Assembly: GCA_029251165.1 (NCBI GenBank) | Contig: JAQXDW010000072.1 | Coordinates: forward strand, 1-64,000 | Length of the DNA stretch: 64,000 nucleotides | Origin: Myxococcota bacterium | GTDB taxonomy: Bacteria; Myxococcota_A; UBA796 | Reading direction: 5' to 3' | Shown: piece after piece, positions 24,838-33,075 of the stretch | How positions within the stretch are numbered: the first letter of the stretch is position 1 | Layout of the letters: each line of letters begins with the position of its first letter | Program-made: the position numbers and the translations under genes | The notes under the pieces: model-generated | Database searches by the model: none | Seen by the model: the letters and a program-made list of their open reading frames with translations, nothing else | What the model was told of the DNA's origin: nothing

Positions 24838-25977
24838 TCAGATGACTCGTATGCGAATCGTCTCCTCACCCGCGCAGAGTGAATCCAGCGCACGACCGAG
24901 CGCGATCCCCGGCAGCGGCAGCTCGTCCGCAGCGGTGGCGACCCCGGGTACCGCTGCGGCAACCAGAATGTCTCCGGCATCGATCGGACCGATGACGCGA
25001 CACGCGCACACCCCGCCGACAGCAACCACCGCCTCCTCACCGACAACGGAGAGAACGACCCCGATCACGCCAGAGTCACGGGCATGCCGAGAGGGCAGCA
25101 CCTTGCCATCGACGACCACCGCCAGGGTGCCCGGCGTGACAGGCTGCGCGATCGCATATGCCGCCGTCAGCGCCTGTGAGCCTCCGTTGGTGCCTTCATG
25201 AAGACGCAGGATGCTCCGCTCCAGCTGTCCCTGGCGGGCACTCAGCTCAGACACCGCTTCGTTGAAGGCATTGAGCATGTCGGTGAGCACCTCGGCTCCC
25301 GCGCCATCTCCGACCAGGATGCGGCGCTCCAGGGCGTCCATGCGCTCGTTGAGATCGACAACATCGCCGTGGGGACCGATCAGGTCTTCAAGCTCATCCT
25401 CGATCCGGGTCACCCGACCGCTGGGAGCCGACAGCCCGGCGAGCCCATCCGCGAGCCCCCTCACGTCCTGTGCCAGCGCGAGCACCGCCTCCCCTCCCTC
25501 CAAGGCAACAAGCCGATCTTGAGTGGTCCGAAGATCGCTGTAGACCTTCTCAAACCGACGGGGAAGCGCCCGCAGGCGGCTGCTTCGACCGACGGAGTCT
25601 TCCCCGATGACGGAATTCTCCAGGTGACTCAGCCGCTCGCTGAGCACAGAAAGCCTTGCTTGGAGGCGGAGGCTGTCTCCCATCAGGGGAATCCGTGAGG
25701 CGTGCTCCCCGTCAAAACCTCCAGAGTGAAGCACCTGGACTGCAAGCCAGCGAGGCGCCTTAGAGAACAGCTCGTCAGCCATCGGGGTGGTCTGACCCAG
25801 GATCACACTGAAGAACCCACCCGAGCAGACCTCGACCTGGCTGATGGTCTCCGACCAGAGAACCTGGCCCGAGCGAGGCTTGGGGTAGAGCTGAAAGTGC
25901 AGATCGTACTGTCCAGGGTTCGCGGGACGGCGGTCTGAGCGTGAGAGCCGCCCCTGAAATTCGATCCCCTGGTGCAT
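24838..25977 (-). CDS. Tail-fibre/surface-protein-like protein with coiled coil
   Basis: 379 residues from the ATG at 25977 (MHQGIEFQGRLS), which has GGGGAG 8 bases upstream; a GTG at 25992 would lie inside that site. Residues about 10-95 match a beta domain common in bacterial surface and fibre proteins (YDLHFQLYPKPRSGQVLWSE, then RWLAVQVLHSG). Residues 100-260 are heptad-rich coiled coil. The C-terminal part (about 270-379) resembles a phage-fibre or peptidase-G2-like trimer head (VVVDGKVLPSRHARDSGVIG, PIDAGDILVAAAVPGVA). No signal peptide. It probably forms a trimeric rod. The role within this FHA-linked block is unknown. Confidence 0.5.
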   Translation of the reverse strand: MHQGIEFQGRLSRSDRRPANPGQYDLHFQLYPKPRSGQVLWSETISQVEVCSGGFFSVILGQTTPMADELFSKAPRWLAVQVLHSGGFDGEHASRIPLMGDSLRLQARLSVLSERLSHLENSVIGEDSVGRSSRLRALPRRFEKVYSDLRTTQDRLVALEGGEAVLALAQDVRGLADGLAGLSAPSGRVTRIEDELEDLIGPHGDVVDLNERMDALERRILVGDGAGAEVLTDMLNAFNEAVSELSARQGQLERSILRLHEGTNGGSQALTAAYAIAQPVTPGTLAVVVDGKVLPSRHARDSGVIGVVLSVVGEEAVVAVGGVCACRVIGPIDAGDILVAAAVPGVATAADELPLPGIALGRALDSLCAGEETIRIRVI

Positions 25978-26138
25978 TCGACGGCTCCCCACACGGCAAG
26001 CTTAGAGAAGCTCTCGATTCCCTGTCCTGTCGAAAATCTACTACAGCACCGGCCGGCGCTGCCAGCGGAGACACAACGGCGCACAGTCCACACGGAGACC
26101 AGTCCACGTGGAAACACGTGCGGGCGGATGACGGCTAA

Positions 26139-27332
26139 CTACTCAGAAGTCATCGCTGGAGTCAACGCCAGCAGCGCGCCAGCAGCCTCAATGCGCACCC
26201 GCAGGGCATCGGCGCTCAGGAGCGGAGCGATCACCTCTGCATCTTCTGGTCGACCGACCACAGCGAGGGCCTGGAGGGCCTGGAGGCGAACCATGTCTTC
26301 GGGATCCTGAAGCGCCTCGAGCAGCGCAGTCTGGCACAGGCGCACCATGCGGCGGGGGCCGCTGTCACGATGACGGACCAGCCAGCCACCGATCGCGCGG
26401 GTCGCCTCTGCGCGCACCTCCCGGTCGAGCGCCAGGAGTGAGGTCACGGCGTCCTCGGGGCTGTCCTCACCGAGCTCAATGAGGGCGAGCTGAGCAGTCA
26501 GCTTGACCGGTCCACCAGCGCGGCGGAGGAGACCGGCAGCGGCCTGAGGCGGGAGGGTAAGCAGGAAGTCGATCGCCTCCAGCTGCCGCTCGATGTTGTC
26601 GTCGGACAGCGCACGTCGGAACCACTCCTCGCTGGAGTCTTCTCCGAGACGCAGGGCTGCAGAGGCGACCGCGAGCCGAAGCTCCGGCTCAAGAACATCC
26701 AGCACCGCGATCAGCTCCTCGCCGAGCCCGGGCAGCGCAGAGTGTCCCAGGTCATCGACAAAGCCAAGCTCCAGGGGAAGTTCTCCAGATGCAATGACTG
26801 CCGAGAGCTGTGCCCGAGCGGCATCAGCGTCTGGGCCATCTGCCATCTGTGCAGCGGCAAGGGCACAAGGAACCTGCTGCCAGGGCTCGAAGGCTGCCTG
26901 AAGCGCGGCCTGGACCGCTGGGAGGGTCGAGGTGTCTCCGCTCCGGGCGAGGCCTGAGGCTGCGGCACACCGGGTGTAGGAGTCCACTCCATCTCGCTGA
27001 ACAAACGCCTGGAGCGCGGCGAGGGCATCAGGCTCTGGCAGTCGAGCCTGGAGCGCAGCGGTCACCGTTCGCTGGATGCGGGGGTTTGGATCCCAGAGGC
27101 CGCGTGCTCCCCAGCTCATGCTGTCGGCTGGGGTGCTCTGAGCGATGAGGAGGGCGAGGGCACGGCGTCGCGGGGGAACCTCCAGGCTACCAGCACCCTC
27201 TTCAAGAACGGCCCAGGCTTGAGCGCGATCCGGCTCAGCGCGCACCACAGAGGCGACATCGGTCTGCGTCGGGACGCGACTGGCGCAGCCTTGAAGGGCA
27301 CCGAAGAGGATCAGCTCAGCGAGCAAGGGCAC
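26139..27332 (-). CDS. HEAT-repeat lipoprotein
   Basis: 397 residues from a GTG that overlaps the FHA gene by 17 bases. The signal ends ALQGC (Cys16), so it is probably lipid-anchored. The rest is a row of about ten HEAT-like helix pairs, for example DPNPRIQRTVTAALQARLP and DPEDMVRLQALQALAVVG near the C-terminus. HEAT arrays are scaffolds for protein contacts; no catalytic residues are seen. Coupled translation with the twin-FHA gene suggests a joint complex at the envelope. Confidence 0.65.
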   Translation of the reverse strand: MPLLAELILFGALQGCASRVPTQTDVASVVRAEPDRAQAWAVLEEGAGSLEVPPRRRALALLIAQSTPADSMSWGARGLWDPNPRIQRTVTAALQARLPEPDALAALQAFVQRDGVDSYTRCAAASGLARSGDTSTLPAVQAALQAAFEPWQQVPCALAAAQMADGPDADAARAQLSAVIASGELPLELGFVDDLGHSALPGLGEELIAVLDVLEPELRLAVASAALRLGEDSSEEWFRRALSDDNIERQLEAIDFLLTLPPQAAAGLLRRAGGPVKLTAQLALIELGEDSPEDAVTSLLALDREVRAEATRAIGGWLVRHRDSGPRRMVRLCQTALLEALQDPEDMVRLQALQALAVVGRPEDAEVIAPLLSADALRVRIEAAGALLALTPAMTSE

Positions 27333-28941
27333 TCACCCTAGCCGCCGCGAGCAGCTCCAGCGGAAGGTCATTCCCTGGCAGGATCTCTGCTGCCGAGGAG
27401 TACAGCGTGGACGCCTCCGCTGACAGCCCGAGGATCTCGAGAAGAATCGCCTGCTCGAGGACCACCCGAGCTCGACTGCGGGCCGTGAGGTTGTCTCTGG
27501 CCAGAGACTCTGCGGCAACATCAAAGGTCGGAGAGAGCACCAGGGCTTCCTCCAGCAGGACGCGCGCCTCGGCTGCCGGCAGAGGCTCCGCAGCGGCCAC
27601 CTTCTCCAGCGCCACCGCAGCCAGGGCGGCCTCGATCCCCTTGCGGGCTGCGAGGAGGTCTGCATCATCGGGGAAGACCAAGAGGGCGTCGGCGAGCTGC
27701 GTGCGGATGAGCGGAAGATCAGCAGCGGAGGGACGCCGTGCTGCACGCAGGGCGTTGCGGTAGACATCGCGGCGGTCGGAATCCGATATCCGGGCAGCGC
27801 GAAGGCTCCCGATCAGCTCAGTGAGGACGGCGTCTTCGCATGCGACTGCACCGAGGTGCTTGAGGTCTGTATCTGTCGGAGAGAGCTTGAGGCCCTGGTA
27901 GAGATAGAGGACGGCCTCCATCGGACGATCCGCCACGAGCAGCGCGCGTCCTTGGACCTGCCGACGCTCGACAGCCAGGGCATCGTCTGTGGAGAGGACC
28001 GGGGCTGCTGGGAGCAGGACTGGAACCGGACGAGCAGCGTCCTGCGCCAGGAACATCTCCGCGACCTGCCAGGCCGCGATCACACCGCCGCCGATGAGCA
28101 TCGCAGCGAGGATCCCAGCCATGATCGACAGCGACTGCATCGAGAACTTCTTTGGAGAAGGCTTGAGCGGCCGAGTCGCGGTCTGCGCATCTGGTGCGTA
28201 CGCCGGAGATGGACGCGGTGGCGGCATCGCAAACGGAGCGGAGCCGTCCTCGACCGGCGGCCGCTGCCAGACTCCAGACTCGTCCCAGATCCGAGAGAAC
28301 GGATCCGCCTTGCTTGCGGCATCCCGCTCAAAGCGAAGCTCGACGCCCCCAATCCGGATGATGTCCTCGTTCTGGAGGAGATGCTGCCAGACCCGGGTTC
28401 CGTTGACGAACACGCCATTGGCGCTGCCGTTGTCCTCCAGCCAGAACCCACCCTGGCGAACCGAGATGACCGCATGGCGGCGGCTGGAGCCGGGATCCTG
28501 GAGCACGATGGACTGGTCCGTGGCCCGGCCAATGGTGATCCCAGCAAGCGGAACGGTGTAGCGCGGAGCGAGCTGCTCCCCTGCAAGCACAACCAGGACA
28601 CCGCCGGAGCCCGTCTCGGCAGGCTCCATCTGGACACGCGGGACAGAGAGCTTGAACTCGAGCAAGAACGGCTCGATCTGGAGGAGATCGCCGTCCTGGA
28701 TCTGATGCTGCCGAACCGGCTCTCCGTCGTGCAAGGTTCCGTTTCCGCTGCCGAGATCCTCGATCAGTGCGCCGGTGTCGCTGACGACGATGCGTGCATG
28801 CCGACGGGAGACCCCGACGTCCGCGAGCACGAGGTCGTTGTCCTCAGCGCGCCCGAGACGAAGCACACCAGGCCTCAACATCAGTCGACGTTCGGGGTGG
28901 CCGGGGCGGGTGACGAGCAATTCGATGCGGCTGATGCTCAC
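27316..28941 (-). CDS. Twin-FHA membrane protein with TPR-like C-terminus
   Basis: 541 residues. Two FHA domains: the first has LGRAEDNDLVL, SRRHARI and LGSGNGT (about 28-70); the second has IGRATDQSIVL, SRRHAVI and NGSANGVFVNG (about 136-182). Both keep the Gly-Arg, Ser-x-x-His and Asn residues that bind phosphothreonine. A membrane helix lies near 272-290 (IMAGILAAMLIGGGVIAAW) and an alpha-solenoid of TPR type follows. Topology suggests cytoplasmic FHA domains and a periplasmic TPR part. Its start overlaps the next FHA gene by 4 bases. No Ser/Thr kinase is encoded in this window. Confidence 0.8.
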   Translation of the reverse strand: MSISRIELLVTRPGHPERRLMLRPGVLRLGRAEDNDLVLADVGVSRRHARIVVSDTGALIEDLGSGNGTLHDGEPVRQHQIQDGDLLQIEPFLLEFKLSVPRVQMEPAETGSGGVLVVLAGEQLAPRYTVPLAGITIGRATDQSIVLQDPGSSRRHAVISVRQGGFWLEDNGSANGVFVNGTRVWQHLLQNEDIIRIGGVELRFERDAASKADPFSRIWDESGVWQRPPVEDGSAPFAMPPPRPSPAYAPDAQTATRPLKPSPKKFSMQSLSIMAGILAAMLIGGGVIAAWQVAEMFLAQDAARPVPVLLPAAPVLSTDDALAVERRQVQGRALLVADRPMEAVLYLYQGLKLSPTDTDLKHLGAVACEDAVLTELIGSLRAARISDSDRRDVYRNALRAARRPSAADLPLIRTQLADALLVFPDDADLLAARKGIEAALAAVALEKVAAAEPLPAAEARVLLEEALVLSPTFDVAAESLARDNLTARSRARVVLEQAILLEILGLSAEASTLYSSAAEILPGNDLPLELLAAARVSALAR

Positions 28942-29393
28942 AGCATCCCCACGGCATAGAGCACGACCAGCAGCAGCACCCCTCCCACCGCAGCAATGCC
29001 AGCGATCTTCAGGACCGGCGGGCGCACAGGCCAGGCCTCAGTAGAGTCGGCAGACAGCGGCGTGTGCACGGTAGAGGGATCATCAGAGAATTCTGGTGCC
29101 AGCTCCAACGTGAAGGCGTGATCGCCGACGAGCAGCTCAGCACCAGGACTGAGCTGGCGGTGGCGGACCACCCGCTTGCCGTTGACAAAGACCCCGTTCC
29201 GGGAGCCCTCGTCCTGAACCCATACCGCAGCATTATGAAGGATTACCCTTGCATGCTGACGCGACACACCGACATCAGGGATGATGACATCGCAGGCATC
29301 GTCCCGGCCAAGAACGAGGCCAGTGTCGTTGACGGCATATCGCCGTCCTTTCAATGGTCCCTTGGTGGCCACCAAGAGGGGTACCCGATCCAT
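28938..29393 (-). CDS. FHA-domain protein with C-terminal membrane anchor
   Basis: 151 residues. One FHA domain (about 20-100) with LGRDDACDVIIPD, SRQHARV and EGSRNGVFVNG, all phosphothreonine-binding positions kept, then a linker and a single C-terminal helix (about 127-149). Tail-anchored topology would place the FHA domain in the cytoplasm. First gene of the minus-strand unit FHA - twin FHA - HEAT - fibre-like - AAA, and divergent from the coiled-coil/TPR pair, with a shared 250-base control region. Confidence 0.8.
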   Translation of the reverse strand: MDRVPLLVATKGPLKGRRYAVNDTGLVLGRDDACDVIIPDVGVSRQHARVILHNAAVWVQDEGSRNGVFVNGKRVVRHRQLSPGAELLVGDHAFTLELAPEFSDDPSTVHTPLSADSTEAWPVRPPVLKIAGIAAVGGVLLLVVLYAVGML

Positions 29394-29512
29394 CCGTCCT
29401 CACCCGAGCATGACACAGCGAAAAAGAGTCCTCTTTATATTGCGTCATCCTGTTCTGACGCTCGTCTGATTTGACGCTCCAGCATCGTCCCCAAGCCACA
29501 CTCCGGCTCGTA

Positions 29513-29542
29513 TTGACACAAACCAACCGGCTCTGCTACCGT
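29513..29542 (+). promoter_or_regulatory. Probable sigma-70-type promoter of the coiled-coil/TPR pair
   Basis: TTGACA (29513-29518), an 18-base spacer and TACCGT (29537-29542) with an upstream TGC (extended -10). The predicted start is about 95 bases before the ATG at 29646. Confidence 0.5.
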
Positions 29543-29645
29543 CTCTCACTACTCCGCAAGTTCGGATACAGGCCGACTTCCGTAGACAAATGACCAGCGC
29601 CGGTGGGTCTTGATGCGCCGGACAAATGAACTGGGAGCGAGGCGA

Positions 29646-30155
29646 ATGAGCGACGATCGTTTGGAGCAGATTCAGAGCGAGTTGGCGGGGATTCTTGAGG
29701 AACGTCTCGGCGCGCTGGATCGCGTGCTCCAGAAGACTGAGTCCAGCACCCGTCGCATCATCGCCGCGAGTGTCGAGGCTGAGCGTCACGAGGCCCATGT
29801 CACGCGACTGGAGCTTGAGCGCACCAGCGTCGAGGAAGCGGTCAAGCAAGCCCGAGCACGGGCTGATGAGGTCCGCAGTCAGCATGCCGGGCTGATCCAG
29901 GATCGGGATCGAACCCGTGCTGAGGTTCATCGGCTGGAGCAAGAGATCCGAGAAGCAGACACCGAGGTCGAGCGCAATCGGCAGCGGATCGTCGGCCTGG
30001 AGACGGAGTCCAGCACCCTTCGAGAAGAAAATTCCGCCCTGCGCTCGAAGGTCAAGACTCTCGAAGAGAACATCATGCGCATGCAGCGACTCAAGGAGGA
30101 ACTCATGAGCAGCGTCACCGGGCTCGCCCAGCAACTCCGACAGACCAGCGAATAA
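29646..30155 (+). CDS. Long coiled-coil protein
   Basis: 169 residues from the ATG at 29646 (MSDDRLEQIQSELAG), preceded by GAGGCG; an in-frame ATG at 29610 has a poorer site. The whole sequence is a charged, heptad-patterned coiled coil (ESSTRRIIAASVEAERHEAH, LEERLGALDRVLQ, ENSALRSKVKTLEENIMRM) with no signal peptide or membrane segment. It precedes the Ser-Asp/TPR gene by about 65 bases. It could be a cytoplasmic scaffold; no family recognised. Confidence 0.6.
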   Translation: MSDDRLEQIQSELAGILEERLGALDRVLQKTESSTRRIIAASVEAERHEAHVTRLELERTSVEEAVKQARARADEVRSQHAGLIQDRDRTRAEVHRLEQEIREADTEVERNRQRIVGLETESSTLREENSALRSKVKTLEENIMRMQRLKEELMSSVTGLAQQLRQTSE

Positions 30156-30222
30156 GCATCACTGACGCCATCGTATTGGCCGCATCACTGACTTCAGGAA
30201 TTCCTGAAGGATGGAGCAGATC

Positions 30223-32622
30223 ATGAGCAGCTCCTCAGAGAGTGCCGAGGCTGTCCTGGCGACGGTGATTGCCGCCCGCCGACGAATCGACCACCTCACC
30301 ACTCGCTACCTCCCCGCCCAGCGCGCGCTGGCCTTCGAGATCAATCGCACAGTCGGCGCAAGCCGGGAGCGCGAGCAGGTCATGATGCTCAGTGGGATCC
30401 TCGATCGGCGCCTGGAGATGATCCGAGGCGGTCTCTCACAGCCGGCCAGTCCGACACCGCCGCGCACCGAGCCGAGCCCGAGCACGCCGACAGCAGAGCG
30501 CTCCCCAGAGCCGAGCTCCCCGCGCGGGCTTCGCACCATCCCCCTCAACGGCGGCGATCCAGACGACGTCACCCTCACCGACTCTGATCGGGTCCGGCTG
30601 ATCCTCGATGCGGAGGACCTCGATGCAGAAGAACTCCGCGCGGAGGATCTCCGCGCAGGAGAGCGCATCGCAGACCTTGAGGACCCCGCTGAGCGACGGC
30701 GCTCGCCGGTCCTTGATGACGAAGATGACATCCCACTCGGTGACGGCGGGCAGGAAGAAGACACCGTCGAGCACGCATCGCCGGAGACCGTCGTCGAAGA
30801 GACCGCCGTCGAGGACGACATCGCCTGGGTCGTCGATGGTCGGCGTCCGCCAGGCTTCGACGACAACGACCACAGCCCCCCTCCCGCTCAGAGCGCCGAT
30901 CCAAATTCCTTCCTCAATGCACTGGAAGACATCCAGGTCGAGGAACACAGCGCGCTGTCTCCAGAAGATGAGCTGGATCGACTGGTCCTTCAGGATCTGG
31001 AGCGAGCCCGCGCAGAGCTGGTCCTTGAGGATCTGGAGCGGAACCGAGCGGAGCAGGCCCTGATCTCCGAGGAGCCGGCCAGAGACGACGACGAAGATGC
31101 CGACATCCGGCACCTCCTCACCGATGAGAGCGATCTCAGCGACAGCGATCTCAGCGACAGCGATCTCAGCGACAGCGATCTCAGCGACAGCGATCTCAGC
31201 AACAGCGATCTCAGCAACAGCGATCTCAGCAACAGCGATCTCAGCGACAGCGATCTCAGCGACAGCGGTCCCAGCGATCCCAGCGACAGCGATCTCAGCA
31301 ACAGCGATCCCAGCGACAGCGATCTCAGCGACAGCGATCCCAGCAACAGCGATCCCAGCGGTCTTGTCTCAGACGGTGAAGTCTCAGGCGATGAAGTTCG
31401 CACTCTCGAAGACGAGAACTCTTCCTCACCGGCTGTGGAGGACTTCAGTCACCTCGTCATTGATGATGATGAGAGGCTCGACGAAGTGGTCGGTGGGTCT
31501 CCTTCGCTGGTCTACACCGAAGCCTCCTCTCCGCTGGTCTTCGACGAAGAGGCAACGGAATACGTCGGGGACAACGATCATGACAGCCTCGTCATCGACG
31601 ACTCTGACGACATCAACCTCGACAACCTTGTTATCGATGACGGCGATACCGCCGACGACATCTCGCTCGACGATGACGATATCTCCCTTGTCTCAGCGCA
31701 TGTCGACAGCGGCTCCGTCCACGCGCCGTCACGGTCGGTGAACGAGGGGCTCGAAGAGTCCACCATCTTGATGGACAGCAGCGAGCTGTCACGGAGGCTC
31801 GCTGCCGAGACCGCCCCCCCTCGTGCGATCTCCGCGCGCATGCCCCTGCTCGATGAACCCGAAGAAGATGACGAGCTTGAGCAGCCTCGTGGTGCTGCGA
31901 TCCAGCTGCTGGGGACCGGCCAGGCGCGTACCCTCGGACATACCTTGGAGCTGGAGTCTGCTGAAGAGGAAGACGACTTCGCTGACGAGTGGGACAGTGA
32001 CGAAGACAGCGAAGAGGTCATCAGCACCGGCGAGCTGAGCATCAGCTTCGAGGAAGAGTACGAGGACGAACCCATCATCCCTCAGCTCACCGAGAGCCCA
32101 TCCGTGAGTCCCGCCACTCCAGAGGCTGTCCGCTACGAAGATCAGATCGACGAAGACGACATCGCCAGGGGGCTGGCCCAGGCCCGCGAGGTCGAGGCCC
32201 ACGGCGATCTTCAGAATGCGATCATCCTCTATGGCGACGTCATTGATTTAGATCCGACCAGCGCAGAGGCTCGCATGGGCCGCGGCCGCTGCACGATGGA
32301 GCTCGGAGACTACGCCGCGGCGATCAGTGACTTCCAGCGCGCAGAAGATCTCAATCCCACTTCTGCAGAGCCGGCACAGGGCATGGGTGACCTCTTCTAC
32401 GCACGCAAGGACTACAGCCGCGCCATCGAGTTCTACACCCAGGCGATCAACCTCGATGCCGCTCAGGTCCTCGCCCGGGTTCGTCGTGGCATGTGCTTCT
32501 ACTACAAGAAGAACAACCAGAAGGCGCTGGTCGATCTCGAGCGGGCATATGCAATGGATCCGACCATTCCAGGTCTGTCCGCTTCGATCAGCCAGGTCAG
32601 CAAGGCCATACATCGCCGGTAG
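30223..32622 (+). CDS. Acidic TPR protein with Ser-Asp repeat tract
   Basis: 799 residues from the ATG at 30223, which has GGAG 5-6 bases upstream (the ATG at 30211 has none). Residues about 1-65 are a helical N-terminal region. Residues about 65-630 are extremely acidic and disordered, with a Ser-Asp tract (D-L-S-D-S units, about residues 303-380) and stretches such as LVIDDSDDINLDNLVIDDG. The C-terminus (about 645-795) is three TPR motifs (ARGLAQAREVEAHGDLQNAI, AEARMGRGRCTMELGDYAAA). The tract offers many Ser/Thr for phosphorylation, and the neighbouring FHA proteins could read such marks. That link is a hypothesis. Confidence 0.65.
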   Translation: MSSSSESAEAVLATVIAARRRIDHLTTRYLPAQRALAFEINRTVGASREREQVMMLSGILDRRLEMIRGGLSQPASPTPPRTEPSPSTPTAERSPEPSSPRGLRTIPLNGGDPDDVTLTDSDRVRLILDAEDLDAEELRAEDLRAGERIADLEDPAERRRSPVLDDEDDIPLGDGGQEEDTVEHASPETVVEETAVEDDIAWVVDGRRPPGFDDNDHSPPPAQSADPNSFLNALEDIQVEEHSALSPEDELDRLVLQDLERARAELVLEDLERNRAEQALISEEPARDDDEDADIRHLLTDESDLSDSDLSDSDLSDSDLSDSDLSNSDLSNSDLSNSDLSDSDLSDSGPSDPSDSDLSNSDPSDSDLSDSDPSNSDPSGLVSDGEVSGDEVRTLEDENSSSPAVEDFSHLVIDDDERLDEVVGGSPSLVYTEASSPLVFDEEATEYVGDNDHDSLVIDDSDDINLDNLVIDDGDTADDISLDDDDISLVSAHVDSGSVHAPSRSVNEGLEESTILMDSSELSRRLAAETAPPRAISARMPLLDEPEEDDELEQPRGAAIQLLGTGQARTLGHTLELESAEEEDDFADEWDSDEDSEEVISTGELSISFEEEYEDEPIIPQLTESPSVSPATPEAVRYEDQIDEDDIARGLAQAREVEAHGDLQNAIILYGDVIDLDPTSAEARMGRGRCTMELGDYAAAISDFQRAEDLNPTSAEPAQGMGDLFYARKDYSRAIEFYTQAINLDAAQVLARVRRGMCFYYKKNNQKALVDLERAYAMDPTIPGLSASISQVSKAIHRR
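31129..31361 (+). repeat. 15-base tandem repeat encoding Ser-Asp motifs
   Basis: About fifteen copies of a 15-base unit close to GATCTCAGCGACAGC, with C/A and T/C variants that swap Asp for Asn and Leu for Pro. All copies stay in frame. Length changes by unit slippage would lengthen or shorten the acidic linker without a frame shift. Confidence 0.85.
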
Positions 32623-32777
32623 GGTGCAGCTGCGAACTTGTTTACGCAGCCCCGATCCACCCCCGCGAATCGGGCTACGCTCCTCAGCTCAATAATCCAG
32701 TTTCTACCGTGCCATGATGGCTGGTACGGTTATTGCTTTTGCTGAGTGCGACACAGCCTTCTTGTGTGGAGCATACA

Positions 32778-32951
32778 ATGACTGCAACCGATCGTCTCTT
32801 CCGTAGCCGCAACAACGCCGTTGCCAAAAGCTTCTTCCGTCACCTGAAGAGTGAGGGCTTCACCAACGAGCAGATCATCGAGCTTTCCACCACGCTTCTC
32901 GATCTCGTGACTGAGGATCTTCGCGACGTAAATCAGCGCGCCGACGACTAA
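32778..32951 (+). CDS. Small 57-residue helical protein
   Basis: The start at 32778 (MTATDRLFRSRNN) has GGAG 6 bases upstream. The sequence is helical with VAKSFFRHLKSEGF, NEQIIELSTTLLDLVTED and an acidic end. No known family. Its stop is followed by a 24-bp hairpin. The pattern S/K-x-F-F followed by about 9 residues and then Glu with an aliphatic helix also occurs in the 55-residue protein at 18202-18369. The two may be members of one small-protein family; this rests on a short, hand-made alignment. Confidence 0.6.
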   Translation: MTATDRLFRSRNNAVAKSFFRHLKSEGFTNEQIIELSTTLLDLVTEDLRDVNQRADD

Positions 32952-32981
32952 ACCCAGTCCGGCATCACCGGGATCCTTCCG

Positions 32982-33043
32982 GTCAGACGCAGCAACGTCC
33001 AGGTGTGAATTGTATTTCGCACCTGGACGTTGTTGTGTCTGAC
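32982..33043. terminator. Very long hairpin, bidirectional terminator
   Basis: A 24-base left arm (32982-33005) pairs with 33020-33043 around a 14-base loop. All positions pair as Watson-Crick except two G-T wobbles on the plus-strand transcript. It lies between the small-protein gene and the convergent thyX gene. Confidence 0.8.
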
Positions 33044-33075
33044 GCTCGAAGCGCACGGGAAACAGCCCGCGTCGA

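Noticed and set aside
31129..31361. A 15-base tandem repeat that could suggest CRISPR or a minisatellite
   Set aside because: The copies are contiguous, have no spacers and stay in frame inside a coding gene.
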